Assembly: GCA_046733295.1 (NCBI GenBank)
Contig: JBKPOY010000031.1
Span: forward strand, 62,001 to 126,000
Length of the DNA stretch: 64,000 nucleotides
From: 13-2-20CM-68-14 sp046733295
GTDB lineage: Bacteria; Actinomycetota; Thermoleophilia; Gaiellales; Gaiellaceae
Reading direction: 5' to 3'
The notes below the pieces were generated by a model. The model was given only the letters and a program-made list of their open reading frames with translations. It searched no databases and had not been told where the DNA came from. Below are positions 1-8,234 of the stretch, one piece after another. Positions within the stretch are counted from its first letter, which is position 1, and each line of letters starts with the position of its first letter. The position numbers and the translations under genes were made by a program.

Positions 1-815
1 GCGGGATGGTCGCGCGCACCGCGCAGGGCGCGGACGCGATCGTCAACTTCGCCGCCGAGACGCACGTCGACCGTTCGATCTTCGGTGCCGCGGAGTTCAT
101 CGAGACCGACGTCCTCGGCACCTACGTGCTGCTCGACTGGGCCCGCGAGAGCGGAACGCGGTTCGTCCAGGTCTCGACGGACGAGGTCTACGGCGACGTC
201 GAGGGCGGTTCCTCACGCGAGAGCGACCCGCTGCGGCCGTCGAGCCCGTACGCCGCCTCGAAGGCGGGCGGCGACCTCCAGGTCCTCGCCGCTGTTCGCA
301 CCTACGGCGTCAACGCGTCGATCACCCGAGGATCGAATACCTACGGGCCGAACCAGTACCCGGAGAAGATCATCCCGCTGTTCATCACGAACGCCCTCGA
401 CGGGGAGCCGCTGCCGCTCTACGGAGACGGCCGCCAGAGCCGCGACTGGCTTCACGTGGAGGATCACTGCGCGGGCGTCGACGCGGTCCTCAACGCCGGC
501 GAGCCCGGCGGGGTCTACAACATCGGCGCTGGCGAGGAGGTCGAGAACCGCGACCTGACGAAGCGGATCCTCGAGCTGACCGATGCCGACGAGTCCCTCG
601 TCCGCCACGTCGACGACCGCCCCGGCCACGACCGGCGCTACTCGCTCGACACCACCAAGCTGCGCTCGCTCGGCTGGGAGCCGCGGCACACGCTCGCCGA
701 CGGCCTGCCCCAGACCGTTGCCTGGTACCGCGACCACCGCGACTGGTGGGAGCCGATCAAGTCCGGCGAATACCTCGCCTACTATCGCCGCCAGTACGCC
801 GCGCGGCTCTCCTAA
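1..815 (+). CDS. rmlB: dTDP-glucose 4,6-dehydratase, 3' part (cut by window edge)
   Basis: This enzyme makes dTDP-4-keto-6-deoxyglucose for rhamnose and other deoxysugars of surface glycans. The frame is open from base 3, so the N-terminus, including the Rossmann GxxGxxG loop, lies off the window. The 270 residues present show VSTDEVYG (the Thr-Asp-Glu catalytic region), YAASK (the YxxxK dyad of extended SDRs) and NTYGPNQYPEKIIP, which is typical of RmlB. It ends at TAA 813-815, five bases from the convergent kinase gene. Family membership is clear. The exact substrate is less certain without the N-terminus, because related nucleotide-sugar dehydratases share these motifs. Confidence 0.85.
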   Translation, partial: GMVARTAQGADAIVNFAAETHVDRSIFGAAEFIETDVLGTYVLLDWARESGTRFVQVSTDEVYGDVEGGSSRESDPLRPSSPYAASKAGGDLQVLAAVRTYGVNASITRGSNTYGPNQYPEKIIPLFITNALDGEPLPLYGDGRQSRDWLHVEDHCAGVDAVLNAGEPGGVYNIGAGEEVENRDLTKRILELTDADESLVRHVDDRPGHDRRYSLDTTKLRSLGWEPRHTLADGLPQTVAWYRDHRDWWEPIKSGEYLAYYRRQYAARLS

Positions 816-820
816 CTCGC

Positions 821-2281
821 CTAGCCCTCCTGGTTCTCGTCGCTCTTGGCGCAGTCTCGCGCCCGCTTGAGCGCGTCCTTCGGCTCCGAGCGCTCCGGCT
901 CCAGTTTCTGCGCCGTCTTCAGAAATCCCATCGCCTCGGTGCAGCGGCCGAGCTGGAGCAGCGAGTAGCCGACGTTGTAGTTCGCGTAGGCCTCGTAGAT
1001 GTTTCCCGAGCCGGTGAGCGCCCTCAGCGCCCGCTGCGCGAGCGGGAGCGCTCCGGCGAAGTCCCCGTCGCGCATCCTGAACGTCGACTGGTCGACGAGA
1101 TTCCGCGCCTGAGACAGCGAGAGGTCGCCGCCGGCCGGAGGCGGCGGAGGCGGCGGAGGCTGTGCGCTCGTCGTCGGCGCGCTCGTCGACGGTGAGGTGA
1201 CCGTGGTGCGCACCGTCGTTCCTTCCCGGGTCACCGTCCTGACGACGGTGCGAGCCTTGGCCCCGCTGTCGTCATTGCCGGACAGAATCGCGGCCGCGAT
1301 CGCGCCCGCGAGGCCGCCCGCCAGCAACAGCGCGCCGAGGCCGGCCCAAACGGCGTTGCGTCTGCGCCGCGGCGGCCCTGCGCGGGGTGGCAGCGGCGCC
1401 GGAGTGGTCGGCGTCGGCACCGGCAGCGGCTCGAACGCCCGCGTCTCCCCGGCGGCGTCCTGGAGGGCGTCGCGGATCGCCGCCACGAACTCGGCCGCCG
1501 TCGGAAACCGGTCGTCAGGATTCTTCGCGAGCGCCCGGCGGAAGACCGGATCGAGCTCGGCCGGAAGCTCGTCGCAGACCTCCGCGATCGATGGGACAGG
1601 GGCGTTGACGTGCGCAAAGGCTTCGGCCGTCATCGACTCGTTCTCGAACGGTCGGCGGCCGCTGAGAAGCTCGAAGGCGACGACAGCGAGCGCGTAGCGG
1701 TCGCTGGCCGGGGTCGCGCGGTCCCCCTGGGCCTGCTCCGGCGAGAGGTAGCCCGCCGTGCCGAGGACCGTTCCGGTCATGGTCAGCGAGTCCATCCCCG
1801 CCGCGCTCGCGATCCCGAAGTCGGCGACGTGGACGTTCTCGTTCCGGTCGAGCAGCAGGTTCGCGGGCTTGACGTCGCGGTGGATGACGCCGTGACGGTG
1901 GGCCGCATCGAGCGCGACGGCCGCTTGCTCGAGCCACTCGAGTGCCCGGCCGGCCTCCTGGGCGCCGTCCTTGCGTAGCCGCTGCTCGAGCGATCCGCCT
2001 CCCAGGTACTCCATGACGATGAACGGCCGCCCGGCGTGCTCGCCGACGTCGAAGATGGTGACGATGTGCGGCTCGCCGGACATGCGCGCGGCGGCGAGGG
2101 CCTCGCGCGTGAAGCGCTGCCGCACGGCGTCGTCCCGCGAGTAGCGGTCGGCGAGGAGCTTGACGGCGACGGCGCGCCCGAGGGTCGAGTCGGTCGCGCG
2201 ATAGATCTCGCCCATCCCGCCCGAGGCGATGCGCTTGGGCGAGCGGTAGCGAGGCGGCAGCAGGTCGGTGTCTACGCGCAT
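821..2281 (-). CDS. membrane Ser/Thr protein kinase with extracytoplasmic TPR-like domain
   Basis: A PknB-type eukaryotic-like kinase of 486 residues. The N-terminal half holds the glycine loop ASGGMGEIY (about residues 19-27), the Lys of VAVKLL, the catalytic HRDVKPAN, DFGIASA and the SPEQ segment in place of APE. A Pro-rich linker and an Arg-rich stop-transfer precede one transmembrane helix near residues 310-335. Outside follow a Thr/Ser/Pro-rich stalk with a run of eight prolines and about 90 residues of helical, TPR-like sequence with Cys pairs. The external domain would be the sensor (inference). The start is ATG 2281. No phosphatase or substrate gene is adjacent. Confidence 0.9.
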   Translation of the reverse strand: MRVDTDLLPPRYRSPKRIASGGMGEIYRATDSTLGRAVAVKLLADRYSRDDAVRQRFTREALAAARMSGEPHIVTIFDVGEHAGRPFIVMEYLGGGSLEQRLRKDGAQEAGRALEWLEQAAVALDAAHRHGVIHRDVKPANLLLDRNENVHVADFGIASAAGMDSLTMTGTVLGTAGYLSPEQAQGDRATPASDRYALAVVAFELLSGRRPFENESMTAEAFAHVNAPVPSIAEVCDELPAELDPVFRRALAKNPDDRFPTAAEFVAAIRDALQDAAGETRAFEPLPVPTPTTPAPLPPRAGPPRRRRNAVWAGLGALLLAGGLAGAIAAAILSGNDDSGAKARTVVRTVTREGTTVRTTVTSPSTSAPTTSAQPPPPPPPPAGGDLSLSQARNLVDQSTFRMRDGDFAGALPLAQRALRALTGSGNIYEAYANYNVGYSLLQLGRCTEAMGFLKTAQKLEPERSEPKDALKRARDCAKSDENQEG

Positions 2282-2419
2282 GCGAAGAAGGTCGCCCGCG
2301 TGTGTTCCCCGGCCGCTCCCCGCCGAAAACGCGTCTTGAGCGGGAGATAAGGAGCCTGTAAAGGATGCTGGTGCTCTCGGGCGAATCCGCTACCCTCGTC
2401 CCGGTCCGGGGTCGCGGCG

Positions 2420-4051
2420 GTGCGCATGCGGTCGTTCGTAACAGCCCTCTTCATCACGCTCGGCCTGACCGGCAGCGCGGTCTCGAGTGGCCCCGCGGCG
2501 GACCCGCCCACGGTTCGGACGCAACCGACGTTCTTCATCGCCGGCCGGGGTTGGGGACACGGTCTCGGCCTCAGCCAGTACGGCGCGTTCGGCTACGCCC
2601 AGCATGGGTGGAAGTACGACCAGATCCTCAAGCACTACTACACCGGCACGACGATCGGCCAGGCGCCCCTCAAGCGGGTCCGCGTGCTTCTGAGCGACGG
2701 CGCCGCGCGTGCGACGATCAGCTCGAAGCAGGGGTTCAAGGTCGCCGACGCGACCGGCAAGACCCTGGTGCTCGAAGGCGGGACGTACAGGGTCGGAACG
2801 GCGTTCAAGGCCAAGGACGCGAGCGATCCCGACTCGAAGCCGCAGGCGCTTGCCTACCCGCTCGAGTTCCGCCCGGGCTCGAGTGCCTTGGCCCTCGCGG
2901 GCCGCGCGTACCGGGGCTCGTTTCGCGTGCTGAAGGCCGGCTCGAAGGTCAAGGTCCTGAACGTCGTCGACCTCGACCTGTATCTCCGGGGCGTCGTGCC
3001 CTCCGAGATGCCGAAGGACTGGGCCCCCGAGGCGCTCAAGGCGCAGGCGGTCGCCGCCCGCTCGTACGCCCTCTCGCACCTGCATTCGGGCGGGGGCTTC
3101 GACCTCTACCCGGACACGCGCGACCAGGTTTATCTCGGGATCCCGCACGAGGCTCCGGCCACGTCTGCCGCGGTCAACGCGACCGCCGGCCAGGTCGTGC
3201 TCTACAAGGGGAAGGTCGCGAGCACGTACTTCTTCTCCACGTCGGGCGGTAGGACGGCGTCCGTACAGGACGTCTACCCCAACTCGCCGCCGATCCCGTA
3301 CCTCGTCTCCGTCCCGGACAAGTACGACTCGATCTCGCCGTACCACGAGTGGGGCCCGTTCAAGTTCACGCAGCGGCGGCTCGCCCGCATCTTCAAGCTC
3401 AAGGGTCGCCTGCTCGACGTCCAGACGATCGCGTCGTCGTCGGGTCGGGTTCGCAGCCTCGTTGCCACCGGGGCGGACGGCGAGAAGACGGTCGAAGGTC
3501 CGAAGGTTCGCACCGCGTTGGGACTTCGCTCGACCTGGTTCCGAGTGGGCGTTCTCGCCCTGGGCGCACCGACGGCGCCGGTCGCCTACGGCACTGCCGC
3601 CTCATTGCCCGGCACGGCGCGCGGCGTCGGCAAGGTCGAGCTGCAGCAGCGCGAGCTCGAAGGCGCGTGGGAGACCGTCGCAAGGCTGACGCCGCGGGGC
3701 GGCTCGGTCGCGCCGAAGGTGAAGCCCGGCGCCTCGAGCCGTTTCCGCCTCTCGGTCGGCGAGATCTCGAGCGTCCCGGTCGCGGTCTCGGTCTCGCGGC
3801 CGGTCCGGCTGCACATCCCGAACGACCTGAGCGGCTTCTGGGGAACCATCAAGCCGGCTTCCGCCGGCGCCGTCGTCCGCATCCAGCGGCAGGCCGCCGC
3901 GGGCTGGCGGACGATCGCGACCGCGAGGACGACCGAGCGGGGCCGCTTCACCGTCTCACGCACGGTCGGCCCGGGCACGTACCGGGCGCGGGTCTCCGCG
4001 GGCTCGGGCTTCGTGACCAGCATCTCCAAGTCTGTCGACGTGCTGTCCTAG
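2420..4051 (+). CDS. SpoIID/LytB domain secreted protein
   Basis: A secreted protein of 543 residues related to SpoIID/LytB, a family that cleaves or stimulates cleavage of peptidoglycan glycan strands. A signal peptide occupies about the first 25 residues. A GRGWGHGLGLSQYGA motif sits near residue 48. The SpoIID core follows at about residues 175-330, with VVPSEMP, the AQAVAARSYAL helix and the STSGG loop. The C-terminal 200 residues are beta-rich and unassigned. GTG 2420 and ATG 2426 are both possible starts; TACCCT at 2391-2396 could be the -10 box. The glycine/histidine motif lies N-terminal to the core, whereas in SpoIID of Firmicutes it is C-terminal. Confidence 0.85.
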   Translation: MRMRSFVTALFITLGLTGSAVSSGPAADPPTVRTQPTFFIAGRGWGHGLGLSQYGAFGYAQHGWKYDQILKHYYTGTTIGQAPLKRVRVLLSDGAARATISSKQGFKVADATGKTLVLEGGTYRVGTAFKAKDASDPDSKPQALAYPLEFRPGSSALALAGRAYRGSFRVLKAGSKVKVLNVVDLDLYLRGVVPSEMPKDWAPEALKAQAVAARSYALSHLHSGGGFDLYPDTRDQVYLGIPHEAPATSAAVNATAGQVVLYKGKVASTYFFSTSGGRTASVQDVYPNSPPIPYLVSVPDKYDSISPYHEWGPFKFTQRRLARIFKLKGRLLDVQTIASSSGRVRSLVATGADGEKTVEGPKVRTALGLRSTWFRVGVLALGAPTAPVAYGTAASLPGTARGVGKVELQQRELEGAWETVARLTPRGGSVAPKVKPGASSRFRLSVGEISSVPVAVSVSRPVRLHIPNDLSGFWGTIKPASAGAVVRIQRQAAAGWRTIATARTTERGRFTVSRTVGPGTYRARVSAGSGFVTSISKSVDVLS

Positions 4052-4247
4052 CTCCCGGTCAGGCGCAGGGATGAGCGGCGATGAGTCCGAGTGAAGCAAA
4101 CCCGCACGGTTGAGCCGTCGAGCGGGTCGCGCCTGCCGGTGAAGCTGATCGGAATCGGCGAAGGCCTGGACGATCTGCGCCCGTTCGATCCGCACGACTT
4201 CGCGAGCGCCCTCGTCGGCGCCGCGGAGAAACCTGAGCGGCACCAGC

Positions 4248-4307
4248 TTGAAAAGACGGGGCGGTCTACCTAACGTTCTCGTCCCGATCTCGGGCGGTAC
4301 CCCGAGA
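4248..4307 (+). promoter_or_regulatory. promoter and leader hairpin of the sugar ABC operon
   Basis: TTGAAA (4248-4253), a 17-base spacer and TAACGT (4271-4276) make a good sigma-70-type promoter. Transcription would start near 4283. The leader contains a 7-bp hairpin, TCTCGGG/CCCGAGA (4288-4307), before the ribosome binding site AAGGAG at 4321. The rest of the 280-base gap from 4052 shows nothing recognisable. An in-frame TTG at 4248 is the -35 box, not a start codon. Confidence 0.6.
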
Positions 4308-4331
4308 AGGGGTCTAATGGAAGGAGAGGCT

Positions 4332-5411
4332 GTGAAGAACCTCAGGAGGCGGTCGCTTCCGCTGATAGTGGTTCTCGTCCTCGGTGCGCTGCTCCTCGCA
4401 GCGGCGGCCTCGGGACGAGGGACCAGTCCAGCGACGAAGACCGCCAGTATCAAGGCTTGTGCGCTGCTTCCGGACACGAAGTCGTCGACGCGCTACACGC
4501 TGTTCGACGCTCCGTACCTGAAGGCCGCGTTCAAGAAGGCGAACGTGCCCGCACAGGTCCTGAACGCGCTCGGCGACGCTCAGAAGCAGCTGTCGCAGGC
4601 GCAGCAGTGCCTGGCGCAGGGCGCGAAGGTGATCCTGCTCGACCAGCTCAACCCGGCGTCGGGCAAAGCGATCACCAACCTGGCCGTCAGCCGCGGCGCG
4701 AAGGTGATCGACTACGACCGCCAGGTGGTCGGGAGCAAGGGCTCGTACTACGTCTCGTTCGACAACCCCGGCGTGGGCAAGCTCCAGGCCAGGGGCTTGA
4801 TCGCGGCGTTGAAGGCCAAGAAGCTATACGCCAAGCACCCTGTCATCGCCGAGCTGAACGGCGACGTCAAGGACAACAACGCGAAGGACTTCAAGAAGGG
4901 CTACGACTCGGTCCTGAAGCCCCTCTACAAGAACGGCACGTTCAAGACGGCGAAGGCGGGTGACCAGTGGACGGACTGGGATCCCATCAAGGCCCGCCAG
5001 ATCTTCGACCAGATGCTCGCCCGCAACGGCAACAAGATCAACGGCGTGGTCGCCGCCAACGACGGCATCGCTGGGGCCGTTGTCGCATCGCTCAAGGCTC
5101 ACGGCCTGAAGAAGATCCCCCTCACGGGCCAGGACGCGACGCCGACCGGCGTGCAGTTCATCCTCGCTGGCTGGCAGAGCGGCACCGTCTACAAGTCGGT
5201 CCGGAAGGAGGCGAGCACCGCCGCAAAGGTGGCGATCCAGATCGTCAAGGGCCAGAAGGTCACGGGCGTGAACAAGAAGGTGAACGGGATGCCGTCGATC
5301 ATCCTGACGCCGGTCTGGATCACGACGAAGAACTACACGCTGCTCTTCAAGGAGGGCTTCCTGAAAAAGAGCCAGGTCTGCAAGGGGCAGTACAAGAAGT
5401 ACTGCAAGTAG
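4332..5411 (+). CDS. sugar ABC transporter substrate-binding protein (XylF/RbsB type)
   Basis: A periplasmic-binding protein of 359 residues that captures a sugar, xylose-like by resemblance, for the ATPase and permease downstream. GTG 4332 is chosen because AAGGAG lies five bases upstream. Residues 1-27 form a Sec signal peptide (basic MKNLRRRSL, then a hydrophobic run and AAAAS) without a lipobox cysteine. The mature part has the two-lobed family-1 pattern: VILLDQLNP, YVSFDNPGVGKLQA, GVVAANDGIAGAVV and the TGQDATPTGVQ ligand/hinge region. The C-terminus is lysine-rich with two cysteines. A strong hairpin follows, which should make this gene more highly expressed than the two after it (inference). 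Confidence 0.9.
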   Translation: MKNLRRRSLPLIVVLVLGALLLAAAASGRGTSPATKTASIKACALLPDTKSSTRYTLFDAPYLKAAFKKANVPAQVLNALGDAQKQLSQAQQCLAQGAKVILLDQLNPASGKAITNLAVSRGAKVIDYDRQVVGSKGSYYVSFDNPGVGKLQARGLIAALKAKKLYAKHPVIAELNGDVKDNNAKDFKKGYDSVLKPLYKNGTFKTAKAGDQWTDWDPIKARQIFDQMLARNGNKINGVVAANDGIAGAVVASLKAHGLKKIPLTGQDATPTGVQFILAGWQSGTVYKSVRKEASTAAKVAIQIVKGQKVTGVNKKVNGMPSIILTPVWITTKNYTLLFKEGFLKKSQVCKGQYKKYCK

Positions 5412-5418
5412 TACTCCG

Positions 5419-5451
5419 CGGACGGGGCGCCTGTTTGGGGTGCCCCGTCCG
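5419..5451 (+). terminator. intercistronic hairpin after the binding-protein gene
   Basis: A 13-bp stem with one G-T pair (left arm 5419-5431, loop TGTTTGG, right arm 5439-5451) and no T tract. Its place between the binding-protein and ATPase genes fits a partial terminator or an mRNA-stabilising hairpin. A TACAAC at 5455-5460, nine bases before GTG 5470, could restart transcription. Confidence 0.6.
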
Positions 5452-5469
5452 TGATACAACACCCGCCCT

Positions 5470-6231
5470 GTGAGCACCGTCGTCAAGCCCGCGACGCTTG
5501 AGCTCCGCGGAGTCTCCAAGCACTTCGGCTCGGTCGAGGCCCTGAAGGAGGTCGACTTCGAGGTCCGTGACGGCGAGGTGATGGCGCTGGTCGGCGACAA
5601 CGGCGCCGGCAAGTCGACGCTCATCAAGTGCGTCGCCGGCATCCACTCGATCGACGGCGGCGAGATCCTCTTCGACGGCCGGCCGGTGACGATCAGTGGA
5701 CCGAAGGACGCGGCGAAGCTCGGGATCGAGGTCGTCTACCAGGATCTCGCGCTCTGCGACAACCTCGACGTCGTCCAGAACATGTTCCTGGGCCGTGAGG
5801 TGCGTGATCCGCTGTTCCGCCTACGGGAGGCGCCGATGGAGCAGCGGACGGCGGAGACCCTCGAGTCGCTATCGGTGACCACGATCAGTTCGGTGCGGCA
5901 GCCGGTCGCGACACTGTCCGGCGGCCAGCGGCAGTCGGTGGCCGTCGCGCGGGCGGTGCTCTGGAACAATCGGGTCGTCTTCCTCGACGAGCCGACTGCG
6001 GCGCTCGGGGTCGCACAGACGCGCCAGGTGCTGGACCTCGTCAAGCGACTCGCCGAGCAGGGTTTGGCCGTCGTCCTCGTCTCGCACAACCTGACGGATG
6101 TCTTCGAGGTTGCCGACCGGATCACCGTCCTCCGACTCGGCCGGAACGTCGGCGTGCACGAGAAGGACGCCACGAACGAGCAGGAGATCGTGCAGGCGAT
6201 CACGGTGGGCAAGCCCGCCAAAGCTGCGTGA
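5470..6231 (+). CDS. sugar ABC transporter ATP-binding protein, single-NBD form
   Basis: An ATPase of 253 residues that powers the sugar importer. It shows Walker A GDNGAGKST (about residues 42-50), the Q-loop in VVYQDLALCDNL, the signature LSGGQRQSV, Walker B VVFLDEPTAALG and the switch His in VLVSHNL. XylG/RbsA-type partners usually carry two fused NBDs. This one has a single NBD, like the FrcA class, so it should act as a homodimer. The start is GTG 5470, 18 bases after the hairpin. The permease follows 31 bases downstream. Confidence 0.92.
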   Translation: MSTVVKPATLELRGVSKHFGSVEALKEVDFEVRDGEVMALVGDNGAGKSTLIKCVAGIHSIDGGEILFDGRPVTISGPKDAAKLGIEVVYQDLALCDNLDVVQNMFLGREVRDPLFRLREAPMEQRTAETLESLSVTTISSVRQPVATLSGGQRQSVAVARAVLWNNRVVFLDEPTAALGVAQTRQVLDLVKRLAEQGLAVVLVSHNLTDVFEVADRITVLRLGRNVGVHEKDATNEQEIVQAITVGKPAKAA

Positions 6232-6262
6232 GGCGTCTAGGGCATAGCGCGGTGAGGCCGAG

Positions 6263-7495
6263 GTGAGCACCGCCGCCCCGCCGGAAGTCCAAGCGGCCGC
6301 AATCGACGAGAACGGCATCGTCGCAGTCCTACGGGCGCGGTGGGAGGCGCTGAAGGGCGGCGATGTCGGCAGCCTGCCGGTGCTAGTCGGGATCGTCGCG
6401 ATCACGCTCTTCTTCACCTCGAAGACCGACATCTTCTTCACCGCGGTCAACTTCTCGAACCTGATCGGCCAGATGGCGGGCGTGACGGTGATCGCGGTCG
6501 GAATCGTCTTCGTGCTGCTGATCGGCGAGATCGACCTGTCGGTCGGCTACGTTAGCGGGGTCGCGAGCGTCGCGGTCGCGGAGTTCCAGGTCGTGGGCTC
6601 CAACCACGACTTCCCGGGGCTCGTCGCGATCGCGATCGCGATCCTGATCGGCGCGTCGATCGGCGCCGTGCAGGGATCGATCATCGCCTTCTTGGGCGTG
6701 CCGTCGTTCGTGGTCACGCTGGCCGGGCTCCTGATTTGCCAGGGAATGATCATCAACCTCCTGGGCACGCAGGGCGTGATCGGGATCGACGACCACTACG
6801 TCATCGACGTCGCCAACTACGTGCTGACGCCGAAGACTGGCTGGATCTTCGCGGGAGTGTTCACCGCCTTACTCGCGATCGCGTCGTTCGGGACGTACTT
6901 GAGCCGGCGTCGATCGGGCCTCCCGACGGGCAGCATTGTCGTGCCGGTTGCCCGCGTCCTCTTCTACGGCGGCCTTGCCTTCGTCGCCGTCGCCGTCTGC
7001 AACCACTCGCGAGGCGTCCCGCTCGTGGGGCTGATCGTCGTCTTCGTCGTCGTCCTCTTCTCGTACATCGCCGGCCGCACGACGTTCGGCCGCCACGTGT
7101 ACGCGGTCGGCGGCAATGCCGAGGCCGCGCGCCGGGCCGGGATCAACGTCAAGCTGATCCGGATCCTCTGCTTCGTGATCTCCGGGTCGATGGCGGGGCT
7201 CGGCGGGGTGATCCTCGCCTCCCGGCTGAACTCGGTCGACCTGACCTTCGGCGGCGGCACGCTCCTGCTCGACGCGATCTCTGCCGCCGTGATCGGCGGC
7301 GTCAGCCTCTTCGGCGGCCGCGGCCGGGTGAGCGGCGCCCTCTTCGGCGGACTGATCATCGGGATGATCAGCAACGGCACCGACCTCGTCGGGTCCGCGG
7401 ATTGGGTCAAGTACGTGACGACGGGCCTGATCCTGCTCGCGGCGGTGACGCTCGACACCGTCGCCCGGCGCCGTCAGGCTGCAGTCGGACGCTGA
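6263..7495 (+). CDS. sugar ABC transporter permease (XylH/RbsC family)
   Basis: A membrane permease of 410 residues for the same importer. It shows the BPD_transp_2 pattern: hydrophobic segments throughout, the GEIDLSVGYVSG signature near residue 92, and the cytoplasmic coupling region TTFGRHVYAVGGNAEAARRAG near residues 272-292. The C-terminal half has SGSMAGLGGVILASRLNS and VIGGVSLFGGRGRVSG, both typical of XylH. Length and topology (about 10-11 helices) are normal for XylH. It is the last gene of the operon and converges on the acetyltransferase gene. Confidence 0.92.
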   Translation: MSTAAPPEVQAAAIDENGIVAVLRARWEALKGGDVGSLPVLVGIVAITLFFTSKTDIFFTAVNFSNLIGQMAGVTVIAVGIVFVLLIGEIDLSVGYVSGVASVAVAEFQVVGSNHDFPGLVAIAIAILIGASIGAVQGSIIAFLGVPSFVVTLAGLLICQGMIINLLGTQGVIGIDDHYVIDVANYVLTPKTGWIFAGVFTALLAIASFGTYLSRRRSGLPTGSIVVPVARVLFYGGLAFVAVAVCNHSRGVPLVGLIVVFVVVLFSYIAGRTTFGRHVYAVGGNAEAARRAGINVKLIRILCFVISGSMAGLGGVILASRLNSVDLTFGGGTLLLDAISAAVIGGVSLFGGRGRVSGALFGGLIIGMISNGTDLVGSADWVKYVTTGLILLAAVTLDTVARRRQAAVGR

Positions 7496-7504
7496 ACGAG
7501 CCCG

Positions 7505-7560
7505 CGCCGATCGGCGTTGCGATGCTCTCGAGCCTTTTTCGGCTCAGCCGAGCGGGTTTT
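7505..7560. terminator. terminator-like inverted repeats between convergent operons
   Basis: The 88-base gap holds the 12-base palindrome CGCCGATCGGCG (7505-7516) and, further on, overlapping short stems (GAGCC/GGCTC and CGGCT/AGCCG, 7530-7550) followed by GGGTTTT. It probably ends the transporter operon on the plus strand. The stems are short, so confidence is limited. Confidence 0.4.
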
Positions 7561-7583
7561 GGCCACGATTGACGCTGTCCTAG

Positions 7584-8234
7584 CTACTGGTTTTGCAGCA
7601 GCTCCTCGTCCGGCACCTCGCGGATCGGGCGGGCCGGGTTGCCGACGACAAGGGATCGGGCCGCGACGTCGCGGATGACGACGGCGCCTGCGCCGACGAA
7701 GGCCTCCTCTCCGACCTCGATTCCCGGCAGCAGCACCGCCGCCCCGCCGATCCGCGCGCCCCGCTTGATCGTCGGCCCCTTGACGAGGTCGTGCCGCTTT
7801 TCGGTGCGGCCCATGTAGTTGTCGTTCGTGGTCACGACGCACGGGGCGATGAAGACGTTGTCCTCGAGGGTCGAGTAGGCGGTGATGTACGCGTCGGCCT
7901 GGATCTTCGTCAGCTCCCCGATCGTCGTGTCGTTCTCGACGAGTGAGCCGCGGCCGATGACCACGTCGGGGCCGATCGTGCACCGCTCGCGGACGCAGGC
8001 CTGGTCGCCGACGATCACCCGCTCGCCGATCGTCGTGCCGGCGAAGACGACCGCGCCCGTCGAGACGACGGTTCCCGCGCCGAGCTCGAGCGGCGGCAGC
8101 GGCTCCTTCTTCGCAGTCGACCGCGGCGAGAGCGTCGGCTGCTTGCCGACGACCGCATAGTCGAGGATCTTGCAGCCGTCCCCGATCACCGTCCCCGGAT
8201 AGACGACGGCTGTTTCAGCGATCTCAGAGCTCAC
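7584..8234 (-). CDS. hexapeptide-repeat acyltransferase (WlbB/WbpD-like nucleotide-sugar N-acetyltransferase)
   Basis: A left-handed beta-helix acyltransferase of 216 residues. The start is GTG 8234, which overlaps the dehydrogenase stop as GTGA, so it is translated by coupling. Hexad repeats run through most of the protein (VVYPGTVIGDG, VVFAGTTIGERV, VVIGRGSLVEND, VLLPGIEVGEEA, VVGNPARPI). The NDNYMG loop resembles the region near the acetyl-CoA site in WlbB-type enzymes. Such enzymes N-acetylate a 3-amino sugar made by the dehydrogenase and an aminotransferase. The dehydrogenase is next door, but no matching aminotransferase is in this window. Acyl donor and substrate are inferred. Confidence 0.8.
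   Translation of the reverse strand: MSSEIAETAVVYPGTVIGDGCKILDYAVVGKQPTLSPRSTAKKEPLPPLELGAGTVVSTGAVVFAGTTIGERVIVGDQACVRERCTIGPDVVIGRGSLVENDTTIGELTKIQADAYITAYSTLEDNVFIAPCVVTTNDNYMGRTEKRHDLVKGPTIKRGARIGGAAVLLPGIEVGEEAFVGAGAVVIRDVAARSLVVGNPARPIREVPDEELLQNQ

Noticed and set aside
4248..4331. An upstream TTG start for the sugar-binding protein
   Set aside because: The TTG belongs to a -35 box with a matching -10 at 17 bases, and AAGGAG sits before GTG 4332, which starts a normal signal peptide.
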